64,000 nt of DNA from the NCBI GenBank assembly GCA_947500445.1, contig CANMSB010000002.1, positions 1 through 64,000 of the forward strand. Direction: 5' to 3'. Positions within the stretch are counted from its first letter, which is position 1. Each line of letters begins with the position of its first letter. A program made the translations under genes and the position numbers. The notes beneath the pieces are model-generated. The model was not told where the DNA came from. It searched no databases and worked only from the letters and a program-made list of their open reading frames with translations. Of this stretch, positions 9,380-17,340 are shown in pieces. The DNA comes from an uncultured Flavobacteriaceae bacterium. GTDB lineage: Bacteria > Bacteroidota > Bacteroidia > Flavobacteriales > Flavobacteriaceae.

Positions 9380-9847
9380 CTAACGGTCCTTTGGAACACC
9401 GGGGTCCTTGCTTTTCCAAATTTTATAGGGCCCGTACGCTTCGGGATGCTCCTTGAAGTAATCGCCAAAATGGTCGATAATATGTTGCTGTCCCTGCTCA
9501 AAGGCTTTTCGCTTTTGACCTTGAAGCCCGTAACCCTGATATGCGAAATAGCCGATGGTGAACAGGGGCAACAACATACCGATGGCATAGAGGGTCAATA
9601 ACCACTCCGGTAGGCCCCTGGAAGCCTCGATCTTGCTTTGCTGTACCGTAATCCGTTTTTCCAAGCGGTCCGTGCTTCGTTCTTGTTCGTTAAGGAACTC
9701 CCTGATACGGTGCTCAATGTTGGAACTGTCCGCTTTCACCTTTATGGTATCGAGTTTCCCGTACAGGCTTTCCAGTTTTTTGATCGAGGCCTCAAAGCCG
9801 GATAGTTCGTCGGTGAGCAGTTCCATATATTCTTCCATCTTTTTCAT
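9380..9847 (-). CDS. Mobilization-associated coiled-coil membrane protein
   Basis: Protein of 155 residues. A long helical, charged N-terminal part (about 1-80, with heptad-like spacing such as EASIKKLESLYGKLDTIKVKA) is followed by one membrane helix (about 84-104). A short C-terminal tail reads EHPEAYGPYKIWKSKDPGVPKDR. Proteins of this design are commonly encoded directly after relaxase genes in Bacteroidota mobilizable elements. That matches its place 111 bases downstream of the relaxase fragment. With the relaxase broken, it is probably a relic, although its own frame is intact. Confidence 0.7.
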   Translation of the reverse strand: MKKMEEYMELLTDELSGFEASIKKLESLYGKLDTIKVKADSSNIEHRIREFLNEQERSTDRLEKRITVQQSKIEASRGLPEWLLTLYAIGMLLPLFTIGYFAYQGYGLQGQKRKAFEQGQQHIIDHFGDYFKEHPEAYGPYKIWKSKDPGVPKDR

Positions 9848-9958
9848 AGTGTTCTTCTTTTAACGTTCGTTATATCTCGATGCCCGTTCCCAAACTTCGC
9901 TTTATTCCTTTCTTGATAAGATTCTTGGTAAAGGTCAAGGCGAAGTTGGCACTAACCT

Positions 9959-10588
9959 CTACAGCTTTGCCAATTGGCCTTCTCCTATTGTGAGTCCTTT
10001 CGCGCTGTTATTGGAAATGGCCAAAGCGATTTTCCCTCCCGATAGGGAGCGGTGTACCGCGCTGCCTTTTAGATTGTGCCCTTTGTATTCGAAACGAAAG
10101 CCTTGCAACTTGTTCCCCTTGTTGATAAATGGAATGACCTTTACATTATATTTCTGCATTGACTTGAAGTAGGAGTCAAAATCTTTGGGCCGCTCTTTTT
10201 CCATCACGGTATCATGTATTTGTTTTATCTCGTTTCGAATGCCCTTCATTCCTAAAAGTTTCTCTTGCCTTACTTCCCTTGCCGTGGTCAGCCCCATTTC
10301 CTTGGCCACCTTTTCGGCGGCCAGTTGGCTGCGTTTTCCTATAAAGCTGTCCTTGTATGCCCTTCCATCAAAACCGATACGGTTGGCGTATAGGTGAACA
10401 GGGAAGCCTTCAGTTCCCTTGACCCTGCCCCTGGTGGAACACCACTTTTCGGGCGTTATTTTTCTTCCCAAACTGAATTCACTTCGGCGACCATTCACCG
10501 TGATACGAAAATAAAGCTGTGCCCGGCCTTGTTTGTCCAAACGGTTGCCGCGCAAATAGCAGAGTATTGCAAGGGATACATTTTTCAT
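9959..10588 (-). pseudogene. Chimeric remnant: integrase N-terminus joined to relaxase C-terminus
   Basis: An open frame of 209 codons made of two unrelated parts. Residues 1 to about 58 match the arm-binding N-terminus of Bacteroidota tyrosine recombinases (SLAILCYLRGNRLDKQGRA, FRITVNGRRSEFSLGRKITPEKWCS). From about residue 62 on it matches the C-terminal part of a Bacteroidota relaxase (ANRIGFDGRAYKDSFIGK, LQGFRFEYKGHNLKGSAVHRS). The recombinase catalytic domain, the relaxase catalytic Tyr and the HUH motif are all missing. An in-frame deletion around position 10410 explains this best. The product cannot integrate or mobilize DNA. It lies about 200 bases from the 3' end of a tRNA, a classic integration site. 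Confidence 0.75.
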
Positions 10589-10730
10589 TTTTCTATTTAA
10601 ATTAGGTTAAACTGATTGTGTCGAAATAGGGCGACCGATCCTTTAACACTGATTTTATCCCATTTTTGCGAATATCATAATGCGCACCGAATTGGATGAT
10701 ATCATTGGAATATAAATAGAACTGAAAAAA

Positions 10731-10764
10731 ATCATAAGACTGTAAATCAATGATTTACAGTCTT
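10731..10764 (-). terminator. Intrinsic terminator of the tRNA
   Basis: A perfect inverted repeat of 14 bases (10736-10749 with 10751-10764) has a one-base spacer. On the minus strand it is followed by ATGATTTTTTT. It lies 27 bases past the tRNA 3' end on the tRNA strand, so it most likely ends the tRNA transcript. The length and perfection of the palindrome would also suit a protein-binding site. Confidence 0.65.
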
Positions 10765-10790
10765 GTTTGATATGAAGTGAATTCAAAAAG

Positions 10791-10864
10791 TGGTCCCACA
10801 TGGGCTCGAACCATGGACCCTCTGATTATGAGTCAGATGCTCTAACCAACTGAGCTATAGGACC
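10791..10864 (-). tRNA. tRNA with CAU anticodon (Met or lysidine-type Ile)
   Basis: A 74-base cloverleaf on the minus strand. The acceptor stem is GGTCCTA pairing with TGGGACC plus discriminator A. The D-arm has GCTCAGTTGGTTAGAGC. The anticodon stem TCTGA/TCAGA holds loop CTCATAA, giving anticodon CAU. The T-arm contains GGTTCGAGCC. CCA is not encoded, as usual in this phylum. CAU can belong to elongator Met or to an Ile tRNA modified to lysidine, and I cannot separate these by eye. It is not an initiator form because the first acceptor pair is G-C. Confidence 0.9.
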
Positions 10865-10875
10865 GAATTAGGGCG

Positions 10876-10905
10876 CAAATTTAACTATTACCCTCAACTA
10901 CACAA
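10876..10905 (-). promoter_or_regulatory. Bacteroidota-type promoter of the tRNA
   Basis: On the minus strand TTG (10905-10903) is followed after exactly 19 bases by TAAATTTG (10883-10876). This matches the phylum's TTG-N19-TAnnTTTG promoter. The -7 box ends 11 bases before the mature tRNA 5' end. It is the best-formed promoter I found in the window. Confidence 0.7.
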
Positions 10906-11072
10906 AAATATTAGCCCTTCATTTGTATGAAATGAGCATAAACTTTTTTAAGCGTACCCTACCAAGATGATTAAAATAAGTTTATGCGAATTACTGAATG
11001 TGCAGAAATTTTTAGTTTCTTCATTTTCAGCAAACTACAAAATTTTAAACAGGTGAAAAGTAAGGCCTATCG

Positions 11073-11489
11073 CTAAGAACCGCTTTCGGCAGGTGCCTCT
11101 TGGCAGAGTTCTATCAAAACACCGTTGGTCGATTTGGGATGCAAAAAAGCGATAAGCTTATTGTCAGCACCCATTTTTGGTTCTTCGTTCAAAACACGGA
11201 ATCCTTCCGATTTGAGCCGTGCTATTTCACCTTTCAAATCGGTGACCGCAAAAGCAATATGGTGAATGCCCTCTCCCTTCTTTTCCAAAAACTTGGCAAT
11301 GGGACTATCCTCACTCGTTGCTGCAAGCAGCTCTATTTTATTGGGTCCGAACTTAAAAAAAGAGGTGATTACGCCTTCCGATGCAACGGCCTCTTCCTTA
11401 TAGGGAGGAGCGCCGAACAATGTTTCAAACAGGGCATTGGACGTTTCCAAATCCTTGACGGCAATCCCGATATGTTCTATTTTATCCAT
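11073..11489 (-). CDS. mce: Methylmalonyl-CoA epimerase
   Basis: VOC-fold metalloenzyme of 138 residues that interconverts the R and S forms of methylmalonyl-CoA in propionate and branched-chain degradation. Two beta-alpha-beta-beta-beta repeats are visible, starting at DKIEHIGIAV and GIHHIAFAV. Metal ligands are His6, His76 or His77, and Glu127 in VLIELCQ. Length is normal for the family. It is divergent from rbfA with about 85 bases between the start codons. This housekeeping order is common in related flavobacteria. Confidence 0.93.
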   Translation of the reverse strand: MDKIEHIGIAVKDLETSNALFETLFGAPPYKEEAVASEGVITSFFKFGPNKIELLAATSEDSPIAKFLEKKGEGIHHIAFAVTDLKGEIARLKSEGFRVLNEEPKMGADNKLIAFLHPKSTNGVLIELCQEAPAESGS

Positions 11490-11562
11490 AATTCCTATCG
11501 CTTAATAGGGTAAAAATACGGCTCGTAGGCGTACCAAATGGTGGTGACAGTCTTAAAAGAAC

Positions 11563-11570
11563 TATTTTTG
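11563..11570 (+). promoter_or_regulatory. -7 promoter box close to the rbfA start
   Basis: TATTTTTG fits TAnnTTTG exactly but ends only four bases before the rbfA ATG, which would give a leaderless or nearly leaderless mRNA. No clear TTG lies 19 bases upstream, so confidence is limited. Confidence 0.35.
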
Positions 11571-11574
11571 CCCT

Positions 11575-11967
11575 ATGGAAACACAACGACAGAAGAAAAT
11601 AGGCGGGGTCATTCAAAAGGATATTGTTGACATATTACAACGCGCCGCCTTGGAAGGGGGCCTAAAAGGGACTATTATCTCCGTTTCCAAAGTTTCCGTA
11701 ACCACCGATCTATCGATAGCAAAGGTATACCTCAGTATTTTTCCGAACCAGGAAGCTCCCGTCTTAATGGAGGGCATACGCTCCAACCAGGCCCTGATCA
11801 AACACGAACTGGCCCAACGAACCCGAAACCAGCTCCGCCGTGTGCCGGAACTGTTGTTCTATTTGGACGACTCCCTCGAGTATATCGAAAACATAGAAAA
11901 GTCCTTGAAAGGGGAGGAAAACCCCATAAAGAATAGGGAACTGCTCCCAAAAAGAAAAAAGTCCTAA
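11575..11967 (+). CDS. rbfA: Ribosome-binding factor A
   Basis: Small-subunit maturation factor of 130 residues. The single KH-like domain is recognisable from KIGGVIQKDIVDILQ, ISVSKVSVTTDLSIAKVYLSIF and LRRVPELLFYLDDSLEYIENI. The last motif is the diagnostic C-terminal helix region. It acts in the cytoplasm on 16S rRNA processing and cold adaptation. The next gene, a LolE-like permease, starts two bases after the stop, so the two are probably co-transcribed. Confidence 0.94.
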   Translation: METQRQKKIGGVIQKDIVDILQRAALEGGLKGTIISVSKVSVTTDLSIAKVYLSIFPNQEAPVLMEGIRSNQALIKHELAQRTRNQLRRVPELLFYLDDSLEYIENIEKSLKGEENPIKNRELLPKRKKS

Positions 11968-11969
11968 AC

Positions 11970-13175
11970 TTGAATTTTCCGTTTTACATTGCCAAGCGCT
12001 ACCTGCATTCGAAAAGCAGCCAAAACGCGGTCAATATCATTAACTTCATCACGTTTTTGGTAATCGTGATCGGTTCAGCGGCCCTGTTCATCGTTTTGTC
12101 TGGTTTCGCGGGCCTAAAAACGTTCAGCCTTTCTTTCACCAATGTTTTTGATCCTGACATAAAGGTAACTCCACAAACGGGAAAGTTTTTTACGATTTCA
12201 CCTTCCCAGGAAGAACAACTAAAAAATATGGAAGGGCTTGCTTCCTATTCCAAGGAACTGGAAGAAAAAGTATTGCTCTACCATCGGGAAAAAAGCCACA
12301 TCGCATTTGTAAAAGGGGTAGATCGCCAGTATAACAAGGTTACCGGAGTGGACAGTACCATTATTTATGGAACCTGGACCATAAACGAAGTACAGGGCGT
12401 AGCGGGAATCGAAATATCCAACTTGCTCGGTATCGGTACCGATCAGTACAGAAATCCATTGATGATCGCCGCCTTAAAACCGGGAAAAGGCTTTATTTCG
12501 CCCCAATCAAAAAAAGCGATCTACAACGAACTTCCCATTGTATTGAGCGGTGTTTACGGTGTTGAGGAGAGTTTGGACAAAAAATATGTGTTCGCCGATT
12601 TGGACAGTGTGCGACGGCTCCTTGAAAAGGACAGTACCCAACTCTCCGGTATCAACATTAAAGTACATCATGAGAAAGACATCCCCAGTATCAAAAACGA
12701 AATTGCAGCGGTATTCAATAACACGGTCAGCGTAAAAAACAGAAAGGAACAGAACAGCACCCTTTACAAAATGCTGAATACCGAAAACGTAGCCACCTAT
12801 CTTATTTTTACCTTGGTATTGGTCATCGCCCTATTTAATGTGGTCGGTGCCATAACCATGATGATCTTGGATAAAAAACAAAATTCCAAAACCCTGTACA
12901 GCTTGGGCACCACCTTAAAGGAATTGCGGCGCATCTACTTTGTACAAGGCGTGCTGGTCACCACTTTGGGCGGTGGCATCGGGGTACTCTTGGGGTCGTT
13001 GCTTATTGGATCACAGGTGTTTTTTGAGTGGTTCAAGATTACGGCTTCCTTGGCTTACCCGGTAGAATTTCAATTCATGAACGTACTCATTGTACTGGCC
13101 ACCATAATGGTTTTGGGCATTGTTGCCGCAAAAATTGCGAGCAGCCGCATCAACAAGAAACTGATTACTTCCTAG
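11970..13175 (+). CDS. LolC/LolE-like ABC transporter permease
   Basis: Inner-membrane permease of 401 residues in the FtsX/LolE superfamily. One helix is near the N-terminus (about 22-45). A large periplasmic domain (about 50-265) follows, then three C-terminal helices (about 270-295, 320-345 and 365-390). The FYIAKRYL opening is typical of lipoprotein-releasing permeases. The start is TTG at 11970, two bases after the rbfA stop; the family's conserved opening motif leaves no better start. The ATPase partner is not encoded nearby. It probably helps extract lipoproteins from the inner membrane. Confidence 0.85.
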   Translation: MNFPFYIAKRYLHSKSSQNAVNIINFITFLVIVIGSAALFIVLSGFAGLKTFSLSFTNVFDPDIKVTPQTGKFFTISPSQEEQLKNMEGLASYSKELEEKVLLYHREKSHIAFVKGVDRQYNKVTGVDSTIIYGTWTINEVQGVAGIEISNLLGIGTDQYRNPLMIAALKPGKGFISPQSKKAIYNELPIVLSGVYGVEESLDKKYVFADLDSVRRLLEKDSTQLSGINIKVHHEKDIPSIKNEIAAVFNNTVSVKNRKEQNSTLYKMLNTENVATYLIFTLVLVIALFNVVGAITMMILDKKQNSKTLYSLGTTLKELRRIYFVQGVLVTTLGGGIGVLLGSLLIGSQVFFEWFKITASLAYPVEFQFMNVLIVLATIMVLGIVAAKIASSRINKKLITS

Positions 13176-13214
13176 AAGGCGTCCGTTTTAAAAAAGATGA
13201 GGGTGTCAGCGGAA

Positions 13215-14210
13215 TTACAGACTGAACTCATAGTCGCCAAAAACCGCCAAAGCCTCCTCAAAAGCGGCAAAAACATCGGCCGAATCGTCACTCGTAACCA
13301 TTTTCATTCGGTACTCCTTAAAATTTGGAATCCCTTTAAAATAATTGGTATAGTGGCGGCGTGTCTCAAAAACACCAAGTTTTTCCCCCTTCCAGTCGAT
13401 GGCCATTTGTAAGTGTCGTTTTGCGGCGGTCACCCGTTCCTGCATGGTCGGAGGGGCCAAATGTGTTCCCGTTTCAAAATAATGCTTCACTTCCTTAAAA
13501 AACCAGGGATAGCCTATGCTGGCCCGGCCGATCATGGCCCCGTCCAAGCCGTAATCGTCCCGCATGCGTTTGGCGGCTTCCGGTGAATCGACATCACCGT
13601 TACCAAATACGGGAATATGCATCCTGGGGTTGTTCTTTACGGCAGCGATCGGTTTCCAGTCCGCATTTCCCTTGTACATCTGTGCGCGGGTACGCCCATG
13701 GATCGCAATGGACTTGCACCCGACGTCCTGAAGTCGTTCGGCAACCTCCACAATTTTTATGCTATCATGGTCCCATCCCAATCGGGTCTTCACCGTAACC
13801 GGTAATTTGGTGTGGTTTACCATGGCTTTGGTGAGCGAGACCATAAGATCGATATCCTTTAAAATACCGGCCCCGGCACCTTTGCTGACCACTTTTTTTA
13901 CCGGGCATCCAAAATTGATGTCGATAATATCGGGGTTCGATTTTTCTACGATTTCCACCGACCGTAACATCGAGTCCAAATTAGCGCCAAAAATTTGAAT
14001 TCCTACCGGACGTTCTTTTTCGTAGATGTCCAACTTCATAACACTTTTGGCGGCATCCCGAATGAGCCCTTCCGATGAAATGAACTCCGTATACACCACA
14101 TCGGCACCCTGTTCTTTGCAAAGCGCCCGAAACGGTGGGTCGCTCACATCTTCCATAGGCGCTAGAAGCAACGGAAAGTCGGGCAATTGTATGTCTCCGA
14201 TAGATGGCAT
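13215..14210 (-). CDS. dusB: tRNA-dihydrouridine synthase
   Basis: Flavin enzyme that reduces specific uridines in the tRNA D-loop. The TIM barrel shows LLLAPMEDVSDPPFR (FMN-binding start), VGIQIFG, the catalytic Cys in NFGCPVKKV (Cys102 from the chosen start), VKTRLGWD, AIHGRTRAQMYKG and GNGDVDSPEAA with the phosphate-binding MIGRASIGYPW. I chose the Met at 14210 because the conserved IGDIQLPDFPLLLAPM follows directly; a Met at 14249 would add 13 residues. It is convergent with the LolE-like gene. Confidence 0.93.
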   Translation of the reverse strand: MPSIGDIQLPDFPLLLAPMEDVSDPPFRALCKEQGADVVYTEFISSEGLIRDAAKSVMKLDIYEKERPVGIQIFGANLDSMLRSVEIVEKSNPDIIDINFGCPVKKVVSKGAGAGILKDIDLMVSLTKAMVNHTKLPVTVKTRLGWDHDSIKIVEVAERLQDVGCKSIAIHGRTRAQMYKGNADWKPIAAVKNNPRMHIPVFGNGDVDSPEAAKRMRDDYGLDGAMIGRASIGYPWFFKEVKHYFETGTHLAPPTMQERVTAAKRHLQMAIDWKGEKLGVFETRRHYTNYFKGIPNFKEYRMKMVTSDDSADVFAAFEEALAVFGDYEFSL

Positions 14211-14405
14211 TTCCTTAAAATAGGTTTTATTATCGGCAAAATTAAGCAAAAATGACGCGTAAATAACGGCGATACTTTTTCATTTGCCCACGCCGTACCC
14301 TATTTTGGATGGCCATAACCGGGTAAAAAGCTGGTGAAAATAACAAAACCCCAATACATTTAAAATGCAAAGGGTTAAAGCAAAAGAATAAAGTGGTTTT
14401 TCAAC

Positions 14406-14595
14406 ATTGTACCAACGTTATAGCGGCCAGTTGGCGGTAAAGTGCGTGGTAGTTCATAACAATTGTCGACTACCATATGCGACTGCCGACTTGTTGAATA
14501 TTTGCGCTCCGAGTACTCGGGGAAAGGCTTGTATTAAAGTACATCATTTTCAACTAATAATTGTGATCAATGACTCCGTTACGTCGGCTCATTTT
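14406..14595. repeat. Diverged intergenic repeat, copy 1
   Basis: About 190 bases that align colinearly with 17935-18103. Shared blocks include TTGTAyCArCGT, GCkGGCrGTAAA, GTrrTTCrTAA, TTGAAwAT, GTACTCG/ATACTCG, TTAAAGTrCA/CTAAAGTGCA and CGGCTCATTTTA/TGGCTTATACCATTTTA. An open frame through it (YQRYSGQLAVKC) is mirrored in the other copy (YQRSGKKLAVKC). Stop codons and drift suggest a decaying repeat rather than a gene. The rest of the 14211-14735 gap holds only AT-rich sequence with no gene I can support. Confidence 0.6.
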
Positions 14596-14735
14596 AGAAA
14601 CTAACGGGCCACATTTTCTAAAATCACTGAAAACCATGAAGGCCCCTTGTTTTTACATCCTTACATTTGAAAACGATACGATACCGTTTCAAAGCCAAAG
14701 TGGTATAACACAAAACGGGTACTTTACAGATACAT

Positions 14736-15488
14736 ATGCCAGTTAACGGAACCATTCCTTACGAACCGTCACTTTTCGGGACTCAGATAAACATACATCT
14801 GGTACTGGAATACGCTGCCTTTTTCGTCGCTTTTCGGTATTATGTATACCTTAGAAAACACCGTACGGACACGATTTCTTCCAACAACCGATTATCGATC
14901 ATTATAGGAGCCATCTTTGGGGCCTTGTTCCTCTCCCGCTTGGTGGCGTTCATGGAAAATCCCCCCGTACACCTGCAACAGGGATGGATAGCGTTATTAA
15001 ACAACAAAACGATTATGGGCGGGCTCTTTGGGGGACTTTTGGGCGTAGAACTGGCGAAAAAAGTCATTCGGGAAAAACAATCCTCGGGCGATTTGTTTAC
15101 GTTTCCCATTATACTTGGCATTATCATCGGGCGTATCGGGTGTTTTTTGAGCGGAACCAAGGAATTCACCTATGGTAAGGCCACAACACTATTTCTCGGC
15201 ATGGACCTTGGCGATGGCCTGCTCCGACATCCCATTGCTTTGTACGAGGTCGTTTTTCTAATACTACTGTTCGCCGGCTTAAAGCGGTTTGAAAAACGGT
15301 TCATCCGTTTTGAAGAAGGATTGCTTTTCAAGGTTTTTATGATCGCCTACTTTCTGTTTCGATTTTGTATCGAGTTTTTGAAACCCAATACATTTTTTAT
15401 CGCAGGGCTCAGTAGCATCCAAATATTATGTTTAATTTGTTTACTGTATTATCAAAGAACCATACGCAACGCGCTATCCCATGGCTGA
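14736..15488 (+). CDS. Divergent Lgt-like prolipoprotein diacylglyceryl transferase homologue
   Basis: Polytopic membrane protein of 250 residues with about seven helices. It shows the Lgt skeleton: MGGLFGG (94-100), GRIGCF (132-137), RHPIALYE (164-171) and a terminal YFLFRFCIEFLKP (205-217). True Lgt moves a diacylglyceryl group from phosphatidylglycerol to the lipobox Cys on the periplasmic face. Here the catalytic His of the HGGL motif is Met94, and the Asn of GRIGN is Cys136. Arg133, Arg209 and Glu213 are kept. It is therefore probably not the cell's housekeeping Lgt. It overlaps the downstream radical SAM gene by eight bases, so the two are almost certainly translated together. Substrate unknown. 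Confidence 0.82.
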   Translation: MPVNGTIPYEPSLFGTQINIHLVLEYAAFFVAFRYYVYLRKHRTDTISSNNRLSIIIGAIFGALFLSRLVAFMENPPVHLQQGWIALLNNKTIMGGLFGGLLGVELAKKVIREKQSSGDLFTFPIILGIIIGRIGCFLSGTKEFTYGKATTLFLGMDLGDGLLRHPIALYEVVFLILLFAGLKRFEKRFIRFEEGLLFKVFMIAYFLFRFCIEFLKPNTFFIAGLSSIQILCLICLLYYQRTIRNALSHG

Positions 15489-16875
15489 AAAAAACTATAC
15501 CTATTACGATTTTACGTTGAGCCTATGCCCGGAATGCCTGCGTAGGGTGGATGCAAAAATCGTGTTCGAAAACGAAAAGGTGTACATGCTGAAGCATTGC
15601 AAGACCCATGGGCGCAGTAAGGTGCTCATTGCGGACGATATTGAATATTACAAGAACATACGCAATTATAACAAAGCTTCCGAATATCCGAAAACCTTCA
15701 ATACCAAAACACACTATGGGTGCCCTTACGATTGTGGGCTTTGCCCGGACCATGAGCAACATTCCTGCCTTACCGTGGTAGAAGTTACCGACCGCTGTAA
15801 CCTTACCTGCCCTACCTGCTATGCGGGATCGTCCCCCACTTACGGAAGACACCGGACCTTAGCGGAAATAAAATTGATGCTCGATGCGATCGTAAGAAAT
15901 GAAGGAGAGCCCGATGTGGTTCAGATCAGCGGGGGGGAGCCTACGATACATCCAGAATTTTTTGAAATTTTGGACTATGCCAAATCGCTTCCGATACGCC
16001 ATTTGATGGTCAATACCAATGGAATTAAAATAGCCAAGGACCTGGACTTTGCTAAAAAACTGGCGACCTATGCCCCCGATTTTGAAATATACCTGCAGTT
16101 CGATTCGTTGGAGAATGCCGTGTTGCAAACGCTTCGGGGCGCCGATCTGGCGGAAACAAGGTTGCAAGCTTTGGAACACCTCAACCAACTCAATCTTTCC
16201 ACCACCTTGGTCGTTACCTTGCAAAAGGGACTGAACGATCTTGAAATGGGGAAAACCATCGATTTTGCGGTCAAACAAAAGTGTGTTCGGGGCGTTACTT
16301 TTCAGCCCACACAAATTGCGGGAAGGTTGGAAAATTTCGATGCCGGGGAAAACCGGATCACCCTAACGGAGGTGCGCCGGAAAATTTTGGAGCAGTCCCC
16401 TATTTTTGAACCCGACGACCTGATTCCCGTACCCTGTAATCCTGATGCCCTGGTAATGGCCTATGCCCTAAAAATCGGAAACGAAGTGAGCCCCTTGACC
16501 CGCTTCATTAACCCGGACGACTTATTGAACGAGGGCAAGAATACCATTATCTATGAGCAAGATCACGAGCTACATGGTAAAATGATAGAGCTGTTCAGCA
16601 CCGGTAATTCCGTGGAAAAAGCCTCGGAAAACCTGAAAAGCATCATGTGCTGTTTACCGGAAATCGATGCTCCGGAACTGGGGTACGATAATCTGTTCCG
16701 AATCATCATCATGCAATTTATAGATGCCCATAATTTTGATGTAAGGGCCATCAAAAAGTCCTGCGTACATATCGTGAACAAAGACTATCAAATTATACCC
16801 TTTGAGACCATGAACCTGTTCTACAGGGACGATAAGGTCGCGTACTTAAAACAACTACAGAACGAAATCGTATGA
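15481..16875 (+). CDS. Radical SAM protein of the tetraether-synthase (Tes/MJ0619) type
   Basis: Protein of 464 residues with four metal-site motifs. Cys16-Cys19-Cys40-His43 (CPEC, KHCKTHG) resembles the N-terminal rubredoxin-like site. Cys81-Cys85-Cys88-Cys96 (CPYDCGLCPDHEQHSC) would hold an auxiliary cluster. Cys106-Cys110-Cys113 (CNLTCPTC) is the radical SAM cluster. A later Cys set (VPCNPD, MCCLPE, KKSCVH) would hold a second auxiliary cluster. GGEPT is the SAM-binding motif. This layout is that of archaeal tetraether lipid synthase, which couples lipid tails by C-C bond formation, and of related bacterial proteins. Pairing with an Lgt homologue suggests lipid or lipoprotein-tail chemistry; methyl transfer is an alternative. 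Confidence 0.8.
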   Translation: MAEKNYTYYDFTLSLCPECLRRVDAKIVFENEKVYMLKHCKTHGRSKVLIADDIEYYKNIRNYNKASEYPKTFNTKTHYGCPYDCGLCPDHEQHSCLTVVEVTDRCNLTCPTCYAGSSPTYGRHRTLAEIKLMLDAIVRNEGEPDVVQISGGEPTIHPEFFEILDYAKSLPIRHLMVNTNGIKIAKDLDFAKKLATYAPDFEIYLQFDSLENAVLQTLRGADLAETRLQALEHLNQLNLSTTLVVTLQKGLNDLEMGKTIDFAVKQKCVRGVTFQPTQIAGRLENFDAGENRITLTEVRRKILEQSPIFEPDDLIPVPCNPDALVMAYALKIGNEVSPLTRFINPDDLLNEGKNTIIYEQDHELHGKMIELFSTGNSVEKASENLKSIMCCLPEIDAPELGYDNLFRIIIMQFIDAHNFDVRAIKKSCVHIVNKDYQIIPFETMNLFYRDDKVAYLKQLQNEIV

Positions 16876-17057
16876 GCGCTATATTTCTTTTGTTGTTCGG
16901 ACCGGCCTTGGTATTTTTTATCGTTGCCCTGGTGAGTTTGGTCAAAAAGAAGAAAAAACGGGCAAAGATTTTTTTTATCCTTACCGGGGTCTACCTATTA
17001 ATCAGTTTGGGTACCTGTGGCATCATGCTCGCCAACCTTTCGTTGGACGTCAAATAA
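16872..17057 (+). CDS. Small two-helix membrane protein A with S-L-G-x-C end
   Basis: Mini-protein of 61 residues that overlaps the radical SAM stop by four bases (ATGA), implying translational coupling. Helix 1 (about 3-24) is followed by the basic loop KKKKKRAK, then helix 2 (about 33-48) ending in SLGTC and a short tail. By the positive-inside rule the loop is cytoplasmic and both ends are periplasmic. Helix 2 with its basic flank and Leu-Gly-x-Cys therefore resembles a lipoprotein signal, but the -1 residue is Thr rather than Gly or Ala. It is homologous to the next two mini-proteins. Function unknown. Confidence 0.75.
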   Translation: MSAIFLLLFGPALVFFIVALVSLVKKKKKRAKIFFILTGVYLLISLGTCGIMLANLSLDVK

Positions 17058-17064
17058 TAAAGAT

Positions 17065-17268
17065 ATGCGTATCCATTTGCCATTAGAGCTCTATTTTAGC
17101 GATGCCTTCGTTTTTGGAGTAGTAATGTTACTGCCCGGGTTTTTGTTTTTATTGATTGCCATCATCCTGTTGTTCACAAAAGATAAAAAATCGGCAAAAA
17201 CGTTATTCATTATAGCGGGAATATGTTTTTTGGTATCGCTTGGGCTTTGTAGCATTGGAGGAATGTAG
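17065..17268 (+). CDS. Small two-helix membrane protein B with S-L-G-x-C end
   Basis: Mini-protein of 67 residues (MRIHLPLELYF...), starting eight bases after the stop of protein A. I take the ATG at 17065 because an upstream in-frame Met at 17017 lies inside gene A. Helix 1 (about 14-35) is followed by the basic loop TKDKKSAK, then helix 2 (about 44-60) ending in SLGLCSIGGM. It shares AK-x-x-FI-x-AG-x-x-x-x-x-SLG-x-C with its two neighbours. It is the middle member of a tandem family. Function unknown. Confidence 0.75.
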   Translation: MRIHLPLELYFSDAFVFGVVMLLPGFLFLLIAIILLFTKDKKSAKTLFIIAGICFLVSLGLCSIGGM

Positions 17269-17340
17269 TTTAAGGGACCGATTACCACGCCATGCCCTTC
17301 AACTGGGGTTTTTAAAACGCTCGGCTACTGAATCGGTTCG

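Larger units (their letters stand above)
9232..10790. mobile_element. Scar of an integrative mobilizable element next to a tRNA
   Basis: Between the exporter and the tRNA lie the integrase-relaxase chimera and the mobilization-type coiled-coil gene, with a visibly higher GC content than the AT-rich left part of the window. The order (tRNA 3' end, integrase, mobilization genes) is that of a tRNA-targeted mobilizable island. Cargo, recombinase active site and the far attachment site are gone. The limits given are approximate. Confidence 0.55.

Noticed and set aside
9232-9588. Cys-rich open frame of 118 codons on the minus strand
   Set aside because: It overlaps the mobilization-type gene in another frame and shows shadow-like composition. 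The coiled-coil/membrane frame at 9380-9847 is much more convincing.
9069-10790. Direct repeat of the tRNA 3' end marking an attachment site
   Set aside because: No second copy of the tRNA 3' sequence was found by eye in the scar region, so no att site is claimed.
14407-14604. Open frame of 65 codons in the gap before the Lgt-like gene
   Set aside because: It lies in a diverged repeat whose second copy at 17935-18103 has a similar frame but different lengths and stops. This fits repeat decay better than a gene.
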